From positions 1 to 64,000 of the forward strand of contig JAWKHS010000007.1 in the NCBI GenBank assembly GCA_041394705.1: 64,000 nt of DNA. The letters are read 5' to 3'. The translations under genes were made by a program, and so were the position numbers. This DNA comes from Vicinamibacterales bacterium. Lineage in GTDB: Bacteria > Acidobacteriota > Vicinamibacteria > Vicinamibacterales > UBA2999. Numbering within the stretch: position 1 is the stretch's first letter; every line of letters begins with the position of its first letter. Shown here piece after piece: positions 24,637-33,913 of the stretch. The notes below the pieces were generated by a model. It worked only from the letters and a program-made list of their open reading frames with translations, was not told the DNA's origin and ran no database searches.

Positions 24637-25034
24637 CGCGGCACCGACGGCCGATCCTGCCACCGCGGAGGCGAAAAGGAAAGACGACGCCCAGGCCGTG
24701 TCCCGCGTTCGATGGAGCTCGAGCAACCGCGCCACGTGCACGCGGAGAGTGGCGGGGTTCGCCGCGGTGGTGACCGTGAGCTGCGCGGCTGGAACGTCGG
24801 GGGCGGGTCAGCCTGCCGCCAGGCGGCGCAGGATCGGGCGGGCGAGGGTTGTACGGGGTGAGGCCGCGGGGGGGGCAGTCACGCCCCCGGCTGGAGCGCC
24901 GAGGGTCGACGCAGACGTCCTCAGGCCGCGCAGTGGCGCGGCCCGCCGTCGGCGTTCCCCCGTCGCCCGGAATGGCCCCGCGGGCGCACCGGCCATCCGG
25001 CCCGTGCCCCGCGGTATCGACGTCGCGCGGGTGC
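24637..25034. other. Intergenic region between kinase and cold-shock genes
   Basis: About 400 GC-rich bases with no convincing gene on either strand. It should hold the kinase promoter and the 3' region of the cold-shock transcript. The only structure I see is the hairpin at 24924-24943. Confidence 0.6.
24924..24943 (-). terminator. Possible terminator hairpin after the cold-shock gene
   Basis: GGCCGCGC (24924-24931) pairs perfectly with GCGCGGCC (24936-24943) over a 4-base loop, about 90 bases past the csp stop. No T-tract is visible, so termination is uncertain. Confidence 0.4.
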
Positions 25035-25241
25035 TTACGCCATCCGGACGTTCTCGGCGCGCGGCCCCTTGGGACCCTGGCCGCGATCGAACGTCAGCGC
25101 CTGGCCTTCGCGCATCTGGTTGAAGTCGCCGTCGATGCACGACGACTGGTGGAAGAAGTACTCGTTGCCGTCCTCGGCCGCCACGAAGCCGAAGCCCTTG
25201 TCACTGATGAGACGCTTGATCGTTCCACGAAGCTGAGCCAT
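25035..25241 (-). CDS. Cold-shock-domain protein (CspA family)
   Basis: 68 residues, the full length of a single cold-shock domain. RNP1 is present as KGFGFVAAE and RNP2 as EYFFHQSS (the usual VFVHFS is changed to YFFHQ). The C-terminal QGPKGPRAENV is the standard end of the OB fold. It binds single-stranded RNA/DNA and acts as an RNA chaperone in the cytoplasm. GGGAGAG precedes the ATG. There are about 400 bases upstream before the next gene, leaving room for the long leader typical of csp mRNAs, and a perfect palindrome lies about 195-220 bases upstream of the start. It stands alone. Confidence 0.95.
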   Translation of the reverse strand: MAQLRGTIKRLISDKGFGFVAAEDGNEYFFHQSSCIDGDFNQMREGQALTFDRGQGPKGPRAENVRMA

Positions 25242-25649
25242 GTGCTCTCCCAGGATCGCCCGAGATCACCCCGACACGTGCCGGGATGTTGGTCCACGCC
25301 TCGGCGCCCGCGATCCCGCACGAGGCACTCATGGCATGCGCGCCCCGACGGCGGGGAGCGTGCTTCGATGAGGTCTGGAAACACTGATCTGACACGGACG
25401 TGCCGGATCGAAGGCCGGTCTCACGAAGAGAGAAATTTCACGGTATCACATCCGTGAAAGGAACGGGGGGAGATTCGGCGCCGGCCGGCCAGTGTTCCGG
25501 AACCGACGTGCGGTGACAAATGATCCGGGCGCGGCGCCCGGATCGCCAGGCGCGACGCCGATAATACCGTGAGTATTCGAGGGAGGAGCAACGCCGCGAG
25601 GCGGCATGCCCCGCCCCGGGCATGTCGGCGAACGTCGGTTCCAGGACAC
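25242..25649. other. Upstream region of the cold-shock gene
   Basis: About 408 bases without a credible gene. They contain the csp leader and promoter, the palindrome at 25436-25459, and the short region downstream of the DoxX gene. No riboswitch fold was recognised. Confidence 0.6.
25436..25459. promoter_or_regulatory. Perfect 8-bp inverted repeat (putative operator)
   Basis: TTTCACGG (25436-25443), an 8-base spacer TATCACAT, then CCGTGAAA (25452-25459). The arms are perfectly complementary and AT-richer than the surroundings, as expected for a dimeric regulator site upstream of csp. The protein that binds it is unknown. Confidence 0.5.
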
Positions 25650-26030
25650 TTAGGACCGCAGTCCCCACCTGCCGGTGCCCGTCGCCGCGATGTAGAGGAA
25701 CAGCCAGCAGTAGAGGACCGCCAGTTCCCCGCCGTTGGCGATCGGCCAGGGCCCGCGCGGCAGGTGCACCTGGAAGTAGGCCACGGCCATCTGTCCCGAG
25801 GCCACGAAGGCCGCCGGGCTCGTGAAGACGCCGAGCGCGATGCACAGGCCCCCGACGGACTCGATGATGCCGGCGAGACCCATCTGGGACGCCAGCGGCA
25901 TCGGCCCGGGCGCACCGAACCACCCGAAGAGCTTCTGCAGGCCGTGCAGTGAGAACAGCAGGCCGGCGACGATCCGGAGCACGGCGTAGATCGCGCCGCC
26001 GTACGGCGCCAGGTGATGGGTCATCGTCAT
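25650..26030 (-). CDS. DoxX-family membrane protein
   Basis: 126 residues with four hydrophobic segments, in line with the four-helix DoxX fold (about 14-30, 45-66, 70-88, 98-118). Family-typical residues are RIVAGLLFSLHGLQKLFGWFG at the N-terminus and the small-residue helix GLAGIIESVGGLCIALG. DoxX-like proteins are inner-membrane components linked to thiosulfate:quinone oxidoreduction, oxidative-stress complexes or unknown redox roles. No partner such as SodA/SseA or a DoxD homolog is nearby. ATG at 26030 is followed closely by another ATG at 26024; neither has a strong ribosome-binding site. Confidence 0.88.
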   Translation of the reverse strand: MTMTHHLAPYGGAIYAVLRIVAGLLFSLHGLQKLFGWFGAPGPMPLASQMGLAGIIESVGGLCIALGVFTSPAAFVASGQMAVAYFQVHLPRGPWPIANGGELAVLYCWLFLYIAATGTGRWGLRS

Positions 26031-26250
26031 TCGAGATTAGATCGCCGGCAGACCGGCCGGGATCCCTCGAGTTCCGGCCGGCGGCCCCGTGACTCGCGCC
26101 TGCCAGCCCTGGCTGGCGCCCGGGGACGAAGTGGACCGGCCGCCATGGCCGCGCCGGCCCCATGGGCGCTCGGCGCAGCGGTCGCGCCCCGGCGCGTCGG
26201 GCGTACCGGAGGGCCGAGCCCCCGTCGACATCACGGCGTGCTGTACGGGG

Positions 26251-26715
26251 TCACGCACTGACCGGGCGTTCGCCCGGGGGGGATGCCGGATCCGCGATCC
26301 AGCGCAGCGCCCCATCGGCCGCGTCGCGATCCGCCGTCTCCGTGACGACGAACGTGCAGCGGCGGCACACCTCGGCGCCCTGCTCGCGAAACCAGCGGCA
26401 CGAGGCGCGAATCGCGCACGAGGGCAGCTCATCCGCCACCGACGGCAGATGGGTCCGGACGCGGGCGCCCAGGCGGCAGTGCTGACCGTCGAAGTGCCCG
26501 CAGCGCGACTCCGCGCAGGGCGCCGTCGCGCGGAAGACGGCCGCGGGCGGCGCCGCGCTGACCAGCGCCAGCACGCGCCCGCTCGCCGCCACCGGTCGAT
26601 CGAGGTACTCGACCCGCGGCGCCCGGCCCTCCTCGCGCCGCACGACGCCGAAGATCCGCGCGCCCTCGGCGCGCGGATCGGCGCTCGGACAGTGCGGCGG
26701 GGGCGGGTGGCTCAC
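26251..26715 (-). CDS. Cys-rich protein of unknown function (possible metal or Fe-S binder)
   Basis: 154 residues from a GTG at 26715 whose GTGA overlaps the stop of the 64-aa gene upstream; this coupling decides the start. Residues 1-60 are unremarkable. The second half carries seven Cys in a regular array: C67-x4-C72-x7-C80 (PCAESRCGHFDGQHC) and C100-x5-C106-x10-C117-x2-C120 (SCAIRASCRWFREQGAEVC, RRC). Such spacing with aromatic and charged residues between suggests a Zn or Fe-S site. I do not recognise a named family. It forms a two-gene unit with the preceding small protein, and possibly a maturation or binding partnership with it. Confidence 0.72.
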   Translation of the reverse strand: MSHPPPPHCPSADPRAEGARIFGVVRREEGRAPRVEYLDRPVAASGRVLALVSAAPPAAVFRATAPCAESRCGHFDGQHCRLGARVRTHLPSVADELPSCAIRASCRWFREQGAEVCRRCTFVVTETADRDAADGALRWIADPASPPGERPVSA

Positions 26716-26906
26716 TGGTTGGGTCCCTGGGGCCCCAGCGGACCGTTCGGGCCGTACGGGTCGATCCAGATGCCCACCCAGATCTTCGGGTTGAACTTCG
26801 ACCCGGCGACTTTCTGCTGGTCGATGATGACCCGCAGCGCCGAGTCGGTGGCCACTTCCACGAAGTCGTCCAGCTGAATCGACGCGCGTCTCGACACCTT
26901 GGCCAT
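26712..26906 (-). CDS. 64-aa protein with Gly/Pro-rich tail, unknown function
   Basis: 64 residues. A charged, helical N-terminal half (ASIQLDDFVEVATDSALRVI, then IDQQKVAGSKF) is followed by NPKIWVGIWIDPYG and a tail of PNGPLGPQGPNQ. AGGAGGA sits just before the ATG at 26906, a strong translation signal for such a short gene. Its stop overlaps the GTG start of the Cys-rich gene (GTGA). It could be the precursor of a modified peptide, with an N-terminal leader and aromatic/Gly-Pro core, or a small subunit of a complex with the Cys-rich protein. The sequence alone does not decide. It lies 106 bases downstream of hutF on the same strand. Confidence 0.72.
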   Translation of the reverse strand: MAKVSRRASIQLDDFVEVATDSALRVIIDQQKVAGSKFNPKIWVGIWIDPYGPNGPLGPQGPNQ

Positions 26907-27012
26907 GTCTCCTCCTGACGCCGGCCCGGAACGGGTCCGGCACTGACGGGGACGGTCACGCGACAAGGAATTCAGACGCCCAGGCGTGCACCGGCGTCCG
27001 CCAGGCCGGCCA

Positions 27013-28407
27013 CTACATCCGGGAAGACAACGAGCGGCGCGCCTCGACGAACCCGAGTGCCGCGGCCTCGCGGGCGTGGTGCCGGCCGTCGCGCACCAGC
27101 TCCCGGCCTCCGGCGACGACCGACGCCACCGACGGACCAGCCGCCGCGAAGACGTGCGCGTCGAGGGCGCTCGCCGCGGGCAGTCCGGCGAGCATCGGCG
27201 CGCGACGGTCGAGCACGACGAAGTCCGCCCGCTGCCCCGGGACCAGCCCCGCCACCGGGCGTCCCGCCGCCAGGGCCCCGCCGGACACCGCGGCGAGCGT
27301 CATCGCCGTGCCCGCAAAGGGCAGATCGGGACGGCACGTCACGTTCCGTCGTCCGGTGGCCAGGCGCTGGGAGTACTCGAGCATGCGCAGTTCCCCGGCG
27401 GCATCGACCCCCACGTGACTGTCGGTGCCGATGCCCCAGCGCCCACCGGCCGCGCCCGCGCCGCGCGTCCAGGCCGGCAGGTCGAAGATGCCGTCACCGA
27501 GGTTCGCTTCCGTCGTCGGGCACAGCCCGGCGACGGCGCCGGTCCGCGACGCCCGCCACGCCTCGTCGGCCCTGAGGTGGGTGGCATGGACGAGACACCA
27601 GCGCTCGTCGAGCGCCACGTGGTCGAGGAGCCATTCGACGGGACGTTGGCCGCTCCAGGCCACGCACTCTTCCACCTCGCGCCGCTGCTCGGCGACGTGC
27701 ACGTGGCGCGGCGCGCTGGCGTCGGCGGCATCGAGCCCCTGCAGCACGTCGGCGAGCGCCTCGGGCGCCACCGCCCGCAGCGAGTGCACGGCCATGCCGA
27801 CCCGGCCGTCGATCGCGCGACACAGCGGCCGCGCGGCCGCGATCAGGCGAAGCAGCGAGGCGGTGGTCCGGACGAACCGTCGTTGCTCCGGCTTCGGCGG
27901 GGCCCCGCCGAAGCCGCCGTGCTGGTACAGCGCGGGGAGGAGCGTCAGCCCGATACCCGTCCGCTCGGCCGCGCGAACCAGGTGCGAGGCGATCGTGGCA
28001 TCGTCCGCGTACGCGCGCCCCTCCGAGTCGTTGTGCAAATAGTGGAACTCGCAGACGGACGTGAAGCCGTGCTCGAGGAGCTCCACGTACACCCACGTGG
28101 CGATGGCCTCCACTTCGGCCGGCGTCACGGCGAGGGCGACGCGGTACATGCGGTCGCGCCAGGTCCAGAAGCTGTCCGCCTCGGCGCCGCGGTGTTCGGT
28201 GAGTCCGGCGAACGCGCGCTGGAACGCGTGTGAGTGCAGGTTGGGCACGCCCGGGATCACGGGGCCCGCCGCGCGCGGCGCCGTCCCGTCCCAGGCGGTG
28301 CCGGGCGTGACGGCGGTCAGGCTGCCGCGGTCGTCCCACTCCACCAGGACGTCGCCGGCCCAGCCCGCCGGGAGCAGGGCCTCGGATGCGTGCAGCCGGC
28401 CTGCCAT
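27013..28407 (-). CDS. hutF: Formimidoylglutamate deiminase
   Basis: 464 residues, an amidohydrolase-superfamily enzyme that converts N-formimidoyl-L-glutamate to N-formyl-L-glutamate and ammonia in the five-step histidine pathway. The metal site is visible as PNLHSHAFQRAFAG (H58, H60), with HVHVAEQ, LVHATHL and GIGTDSHVGVD further on; the FQR-AFAGLTEHRG segment after HSH and the WTWRDRMY motif mark HutF rather than HutI. It starts 4 bases after the hutU stop. The next enzyme, N-formylglutamate deformylase, is encoded in the same operon, which confirms the assignment. It is the last recognised hut gene; the 64-aa gene follows after 106 bases. Confidence 0.93.
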   Translation of the reverse strand: MAGRLHASEALLPAGWAGDVLVEWDDRGSLTAVTPGTAWDGTAPRAAGPVIPGVPNLHSHAFQRAFAGLTEHRGAEADSFWTWRDRMYRVALAVTPAEVEAIATWVYVELLEHGFTSVCEFHYLHNDSEGRAYADDATIASHLVRAAERTGIGLTLLPALYQHGGFGGAPPKPEQRRFVRTTASLLRLIAAARPLCRAIDGRVGMAVHSLRAVAPEALADVLQGLDAADASAPRHVHVAEQRREVEECVAWSGQRPVEWLLDHVALDERWCLVHATHLRADEAWRASRTGAVAGLCPTTEANLGDGIFDLPAWTRGAGAAGGRWGIGTDSHVGVDAAGELRMLEYSQRLATGRRNVTCRPDLPFAGTAMTLAAVSGGALAAGRPVAGLVPGQRADFVVLDRRAPMLAGLPAASALDAHVFAAAGPSVASVVAGGRELVRDGRHHAREAAALGFVEARRSLSSRM

Positions 28408-28411
28408 GACC

Positions 28412-30081
<1,670 letters not shown>

Positions 30082-30085
<4 letters not shown>

Positions 30086-30933
30086 GACGTTCCCTCCGCC
30101 GCGGCCCCTGCCGCGATGTCGCCGCGCGCCCAGGCCACGGCCCCGCTCAGCACGTCGTGGAGCACCGCGCGCGTCCGGGCCGCGTCGGCGTCCTGGTACT
30201 GGGACGGCCAGGTGGCGGGCGTGACGACGGCGGGCTCGCGCATGTAGGCCCGGCAGGCCATCTCCATCTGGATCGCGTGGACGCCGGCGCCTGGACGGCC
30301 GTAGTGCCTGGTGATGTAGCCGCCCTTGAAGCGTCCGTTGGTCACGCGCGAGGCGCCGGACCGGTCGCAGGCGCGCTCCACGATGCGCGTGAGCGCGGGG
30401 TCGCAGCTCGCGCCGTCGTTGGTCCCGACGTTGAAGCGCGGCAGCTCGCCGTCGAAGAGGCGCGGAATCACCGAGCGGATGGAGTGGCAGTCGTACAGCA
30501 CCACGCGTCCGTGGGTGGCGGACAGCCGCGCCAGCTCGGTCCCGAGTGCCGCGTGGTACGGCTCGAAGTGCTGCCGGCGGCGCTCGGCGATCTCGTCGTC
30601 GCTCGGCTCGCGGCCGGCCCGGTACAACGGCACCCCGTCGAACGTCTCGGTGGGGCACAGGCCCGTGGTCGCCTGGCCCGGATACAACGACACGCCTGAC
30701 GGGTCGCGGTTCACGTCGATCACGGTGCGCGAGACCGCGGTGTGCACGACAGTCGCGCCCAGATCGGCGGCGAACGAGTAGAGGCGGTCGATCCACCAGT
30801 CCGCGTCCACGCGCGCGAGCCAGGGCGAGACGAGGCGTGCCTCGACGTCCGCAGGGATGAGGGTGCCGGTGTGCGGCAGGCTGACCAGCAGCGGGGCGTG
30901 GCCACGCGTGACGGTCAGCCAGCCCGCGCTCAC
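30082..30933 (-). CDS. hutG: N-formylglutamate deformylase (amidohydrolase)
   Basis: 283 residues. It hydrolyses N-formylglutamate to glutamate and formate, the final step of the HutF route. Family motifs: LLVSLPHTGTLIP near the N-terminus, DADWWIDRLY, VDVNRDPSG-type segment (VIDVNRDPSGVSLYPGQ), DCHSIRS and NGRFKGGYITRHYGRP. It belongs to the N-formylglutamate amidohydrolase family and not to the arginase-like HutG found where formimidoylglutamate is cleaved directly. The start is GTG at 30933, overlapping the hutH stop (GTGA). Confidence 0.93.
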
Positions 30934-32483
30934 GGCCGGCTCCCGGCGGGCGGGTCGATGGCCGGCATCACGTCGAGGCCGGCGGCCTCGGCCACGCGGC
31001 CGTCGCGCACCATGGCGGCGGCGGCGCGAAGGTCGTCGGCGAGGTACCGGTCGTGGTCCAGCGGCGGAATCTCCGTCCGGATCAGGGCAACCACGCGCTC
31101 CAGTCGCTCGCTCGACGTCAGCGGAGCATGGAAGCCGCAGCCCTGGGCGGCGGCGATGAGCTCGATGCCCACGATCTGGGCGGCGTTGGCGGCCATGGGC
31201 GTCAGCCGGCGCGCGGCGTGCGTGGCCATCGACACGTGGTCTTCCTGGTTCGCGGACGTGGGCAGCGAGTCCACGCTCGCGGGAAACGCGCGCTGCTTGT
31301 TCTCGGCCGCGAGGGCGGCCGCCGTGATCTCGGGCAGCATCAAGCCGGAGTTGAGTCCCGGCTTCGGCGTGAGGAAGGCCGGCAGGCCCGAGAGCGCCGG
31401 GTCGACGATCATCGAGATGCGCCGCTCGGCGATCGAGCCGACCTCGCAGACCGCCAGGGCGAGGATGTCGGCCGCGAACGCCACGGGCTCGGCGTGGAAG
31501 TTGCCGCCCGAGATGACCTCGCCGGTGTCCGTGAACACGAGCGGATTGTCCGAGACGCCGTTGGCCTCCGTCTCGAGCGTCCGGGCCGTCTGCCTCAGCA
31601 GGTCGAGGCAGGCCCCCATGACCTGCGGCTGGCACCGGACGCAGTACGGATCCTGCACGCGGGAGTCGCCGACGAGGTGGGACCGGCGGATGGCGCTGCC
31701 TGCCATCAGGCTCGCGAGCGCCCGCGCGGCGTCGATCTGCCCGGGCTGGCCGCGCAGCGCCTGGATCCGCGGGTCGAACGGGCCGTCCGAGCCCTTGATG
31801 GCGTCGGTGGTGAGGGCGCCGCTGACGAGCGCGGCCTGGAACACGCGTTCGATCTCGAAGAGCGCGGCGAGCGCGAGCGCCGTCGAGGCCTGCGTGCCGT
31901 TCAGCAGGGCGAGACCCTCCTTCGGTCCCAGCACGAGGGGCGCCATGCCGGCCTCGGCGAGGGCCAGGGCCGCGGGCACGACCCGCCCGCCCATGTGGAC
32001 GTCGCCGACGCCCAGCAGCGCCGCCGTCATGTGCGCCAGGGGCGCCAGGTCGCCGGAGGCGCCGACCGACCCTTGCGACGGCACGACGGGCACGAGGCCC
32101 CGGTCCAGGCACTGGGCCAGCGCCTGGAGCGTGGTCCACCGCACTCCCGACGCCCCCTTTGCGAGGCTGACGATCTTGAGCGCCATCATCAGCCGGGTGA
32201 CGGCCACCGGCAGGGGATCGCCCACGCCGCCGCAGTGTGACAGCACGAGGTTCCGCTGGAGGGTGGCCAGGTCGTCGTCGCCGATGCGCACCGACGCCAG
32301 CTTGCCGAACCCGGTGTTCACGCCGTACACCGGCGCGCCCGCCTCGACCACGCGCTGGATGACGTGGGCGCCCGCGTCCACGCCGGCCTGGCACGCGGGG
32401 TCCAGCACGCCGCCCGCGCCGAAGTAGACGGCGCGCCACGCCGAGAGCGGTGTCGAACCAGGATCGAGCGGAACGGTGCTCAC
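30930..32483 (-). CDS. hutH: Histidine ammonia-lyase
   Basis: 517 residues. It eliminates ammonia from L-histidine to give urocanate, the entry step. The Ala-Ser-Gly triad that cyclises to the MIO cofactor is at 142-144 in GSVGASGDLAPLAH; YGVNTGFG (Y53) and the C-terminal SANQEDHVSM active-site block are also present. The start is set at GTG 32483, which has GGGAG about 9 bases upstream and gives a normal N-terminus; an ATG at 32666 would run through the divergent gene starting at 32567. First gene of the operon H-G-U-F; the hutI gene for imidazolonepropionase is not present. Confidence 0.96.
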   Translation of the reverse strand: MSTVPLDPGSTPLSAWRAVYFGAGGVLDPACQAGVDAGAHVIQRVVEAGAPVYGVNTGFGKLASVRIGDDDLATLQRNLVLSHCGGVGDPLPVAVTRLMMALKIVSLAKGASGVRWTTLQALAQCLDRGLVPVVPSQGSVGASGDLAPLAHMTAALLGVGDVHMGGRVVPAALALAEAGMAPLVLGPKEGLALLNGTQASTALALAALFEIERVFQAALVSGALTTDAIKGSDGPFDPRIQALRGQPGQIDAARALASLMAGSAIRRSHLVGDSRVQDPYCVRCQPQVMGACLDLLRQTARTLETEANGVSDNPLVFTDTGEVISGGNFHAEPVAFAADILALAVCEVGSIAERRISMIVDPALSGLPAFLTPKPGLNSGLMLPEITAAALAAENKQRAFPASVDSLPTSANQEDHVSMATHAARRLTPMAANAAQIVGIELIAAAQGCGFHAPLTSSERLERVVALIRTEIPPLDHDRYLADDLRAAAAMVRDGRVAEAAGLDVMPAIDPPAGSRP

Positions 32484-32566
32484 CAGGAGTGCTCCCAGCG
32501 GTCCCGGCGCCGGGCGCCGGGCCGCAGACGTGGTATCCGAGCGAGATTGTACAAGCGGATGGGGAT

Positions 32567-33325
32567 ATGCTTGTGGCCTCGATGCTGCCTGCCCTCGCCT
32601 CGCTTGTCGCCCTTCAGGACGTCGCCAGCCGGGCCGAGGATGCTCGCCGGCGCATCGCGGATGCACCAGGCCGCATCGAAGCCCTCAACGACCAGTTGGC
32701 CGCGGCCACGCGCGCCCTGGACGACGCCAAGGCCGCCCTGGCCGCAAGTCAGGCCGCGCGCCGCGACCTCGAAAAGGAGGCGGCCGTCGCCCAGCAGCGG
32801 GTCTCGAAGTACAAGGACCAGCTGATGGAAGCGAAGGACAACCGCCAGTACCACGCCCTGCAGCACGAGATCGCCACCTTCGGCGAGGAAGTGTCGCGGG
32901 TGGAAGGCCAGATCATCGAACGCATGGTGGAAGCCGACGAGCTCGGCGCGAAAGTGAAGGCGGCCGAGGCCGGACTGGCGAAAGACAAGCAGTCGGTCGC
33001 CGCCCAGAAGTCCGCCATCGAGGCGGAGGCGGCCACGCTCACCGCCTCGCTCGCGGGGCTGACCGCCGAGCGCGAGTCGATCGGGCGCGACCTGCCGCCG
33101 GCCCAGCTCTCCACCTTCGACACGCTCTTCAAGGCCAGGAAGGGCCTGGCGCTGGCCAAGGTGGTGGACGGCCTGTGCGAGGCCTGCCGGATGCGCGTGC
33201 GTCCGCACCTCTACAACCAGATTCGTGCCGGCGACCAGATCATCCAGTGCGAGAGCTGCCAGCGCATCCTCTACTACGTCCCGCCGCCGAAGCCCGACGA
33301 GCAGGCAGTGCCCGGCGCGTCGTGA
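32567..33325 (+). CDS. Coiled-coil protein with C4 zinc ribbon (DUF164/CT398-like)
   Basis: 252 residues. Residues about 20-175 are a long heptad-rich coiled coil (for example RDLEKEAAVAQQRVSKYKDQ, and the conserved DNRQYHALQHEI). The C-terminus holds the zinc ribbon with C204-x2-C207 and C228-x2-C231 (CEACRMRVRP, then QIIQCESCQRILYY). This is the widespread bacterial family whose structure-known members resemble Chlamydia CT398; proposed roles include scaffold functions in nucleic-acid or secretion-related complexes, none firmly general. It is divergent from hutH (83 bases) and likely co-transcribed with the RNase HI-like gene, a common pairing. ATG 32582 is an alternative start. Confidence 0.87.
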   Translation: MLVASMLPALASLVALQDVASRAEDARRRIADAPGRIEALNDQLAAATRALDDAKAALAASQAARRDLEKEAAVAQQRVSKYKDQLMEAKDNRQYHALQHEIATFGEEVSRVEGQIIERMVEADELGAKVKAAEAGLAKDKQSVAAQKSAIEAEAATLTASLAGLTAERESIGRDLPPAQLSTFDTLFKARKGLALAKVVDGLCEACRMRVRPHLYNQIRAGDQIIQCESCQRILYYVPPPKPDEQAVPGAS

Positions 33326-33342
33326 TCGCGGCCTCTTCCGTC

Positions 33343-33370
33343 CCCGAGCCCCGAGTCCCGAGCCCCGGGA
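33343..33370. repeat. Heptamer repeat CCCGAG(C/T) upstream of the RNase HI-like gene
   Basis: Units CCCGAGC, CCCGAGT, CCCGAGC and CCCGGGA occupy most of the 52-base gap before the ATG at 33378. The inverse heptamer (GGCTCGG) follows the same gene at 33781-33794, so the gene is flanked by inverted period-7 repeats. Confidence 0.6.
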
Positions 33371-33377
33371 CCCTCCC

Positions 33378-33776
33378 ATGATCACGGCCTACGTCGACGG
33401 CGGCGCCCGTGGCAATCCCGGGCCCGCGGGGTACGGCGCCTACATCCTCGATAGCGACGGCCAGGTGCTGGCCGAGCTCTACGCGCCTCTCGGGAAGGCG
33501 ACGAACAACGTCGCCGAGTACAACGGCCTGCTGGCCGCCCTGCGCTGGGCGCTCGAGCACGGCCACGACCGCGTCCACATCCGCGCGGACTCGCTGCTGC
33601 TCGTGGAGCAGATGCGCGGGAACTACCGCGTGAAGAACGAGGGCCTGAAGCCGCTGTACCACGAGGCGCAGCGCCTCGCCGGCCAGGTCGGCACCGTCAC
33701 CTACGAACACGTTAGGCGCGAGCTGAACAAGGACGCGGACCGGCTGTCGAACCTGGGGATGGACGCGAACGCCTAG
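33378..33776 (+). CDS. RNase HI-like protein
   Basis: 132 residues, a compact RNase H fold without the basic hybrid-binding insertion of E. coli RNase HI. The catalytic acids are D7 in YVDGGARGNPG, E47 in NNVAEYNGL, D71 in RADSLLLV and D121 in NKDADRLSN. It would cleave the RNA strand of RNA-DNA hybrids. This short form is close to the archaeal/Bacillus YpdQ-YpeP type often named reverse-transcriptase-like or RNase HI family. It follows the zinc-ribbon gene by 52 bases. The ribosome-binding site is weak (GGGA in the repeat). Confidence 0.92.
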   Translation: MITAYVDGGARGNPGPAGYGAYILDSDGQVLAELYAPLGKATNNVAEYNGLLAALRWALEHGHDRVHIRADSLLLVEQMRGNYRVKNEGLKPLYHEAQRLAGQVGTVTYEHVRRELNKDADRLSNLGMDANA

Positions 33777-33779
33777 GCG

Positions 33780-33797
33780 GGGCTCGGGGCTCGGGAA
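33780..33797. repeat. Heptamer repeat GGCTCGG downstream of the RNase HI-like gene
   Basis: Two copies of GGCTCGG at 33781-33787 and 33788-33794 follow the TAG stop at 33774-33776. They are the reverse complement of the CCGAGCC phase of the upstream repeat. Confidence 0.5.
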
Positions 33798-33838
33798 CGA
33801 GAGCGGAGAAGGACCGCGTGCCCGCACCTGTGGAAGCA

Positions 33839-33863
33839 CTCCGCGGGCCACCGGCCCGCGGAG
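33839..33863. terminator. Strong hairpin between convergent genes
   Basis: An 11-bp perfect stem, CTCCGCGGGCC (33839-33849) against GGCCCGCGGAG (33853-33863), with a 3-base loop. It lies between the RNase HI-like gene and the convergent secreted-protein gene and could serve both; no T-tract is present. Confidence 0.6.
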
Positions 33864-33913
33864 TCCGACGTCCGGCGGCCACATCAGCGGCCGCCGGCGA
33901 TCTTGCGCCTGGA

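Noticed and set aside
24808..25140. Open frames in the region between the second TPR kinase and the cold-shock gene
   Set aside because: They are Arg/Ala/Pro-rich translations typical of non-coding GC-rich DNA, overlap csp in another frame and show no start signal.
26231..26419. A 62-codon open frame downstream of or overlapping the Cys-rich gene
   Set aside because: It lies in another frame of the Cys-rich gene, lacks a ribosome-binding site and has no recognisable composition.
27013..28407. Calling this amidohydrolase the missing imidazolonepropionase (HutI)
   Set aside because: The HSHAFQRAFAG, WTWRDRMY and GIGTDSHVG segments are those of formimidoylglutamate deiminase, and the operon contains the matching N-formylglutamate deformylase.
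30930..32666. Longer hutH start at 32666
   Set aside because: It would overlap the divergent zinc-ribbon gene and add a non-homologous basic extension; GTG at 32483 has a good ribosome-binding site.
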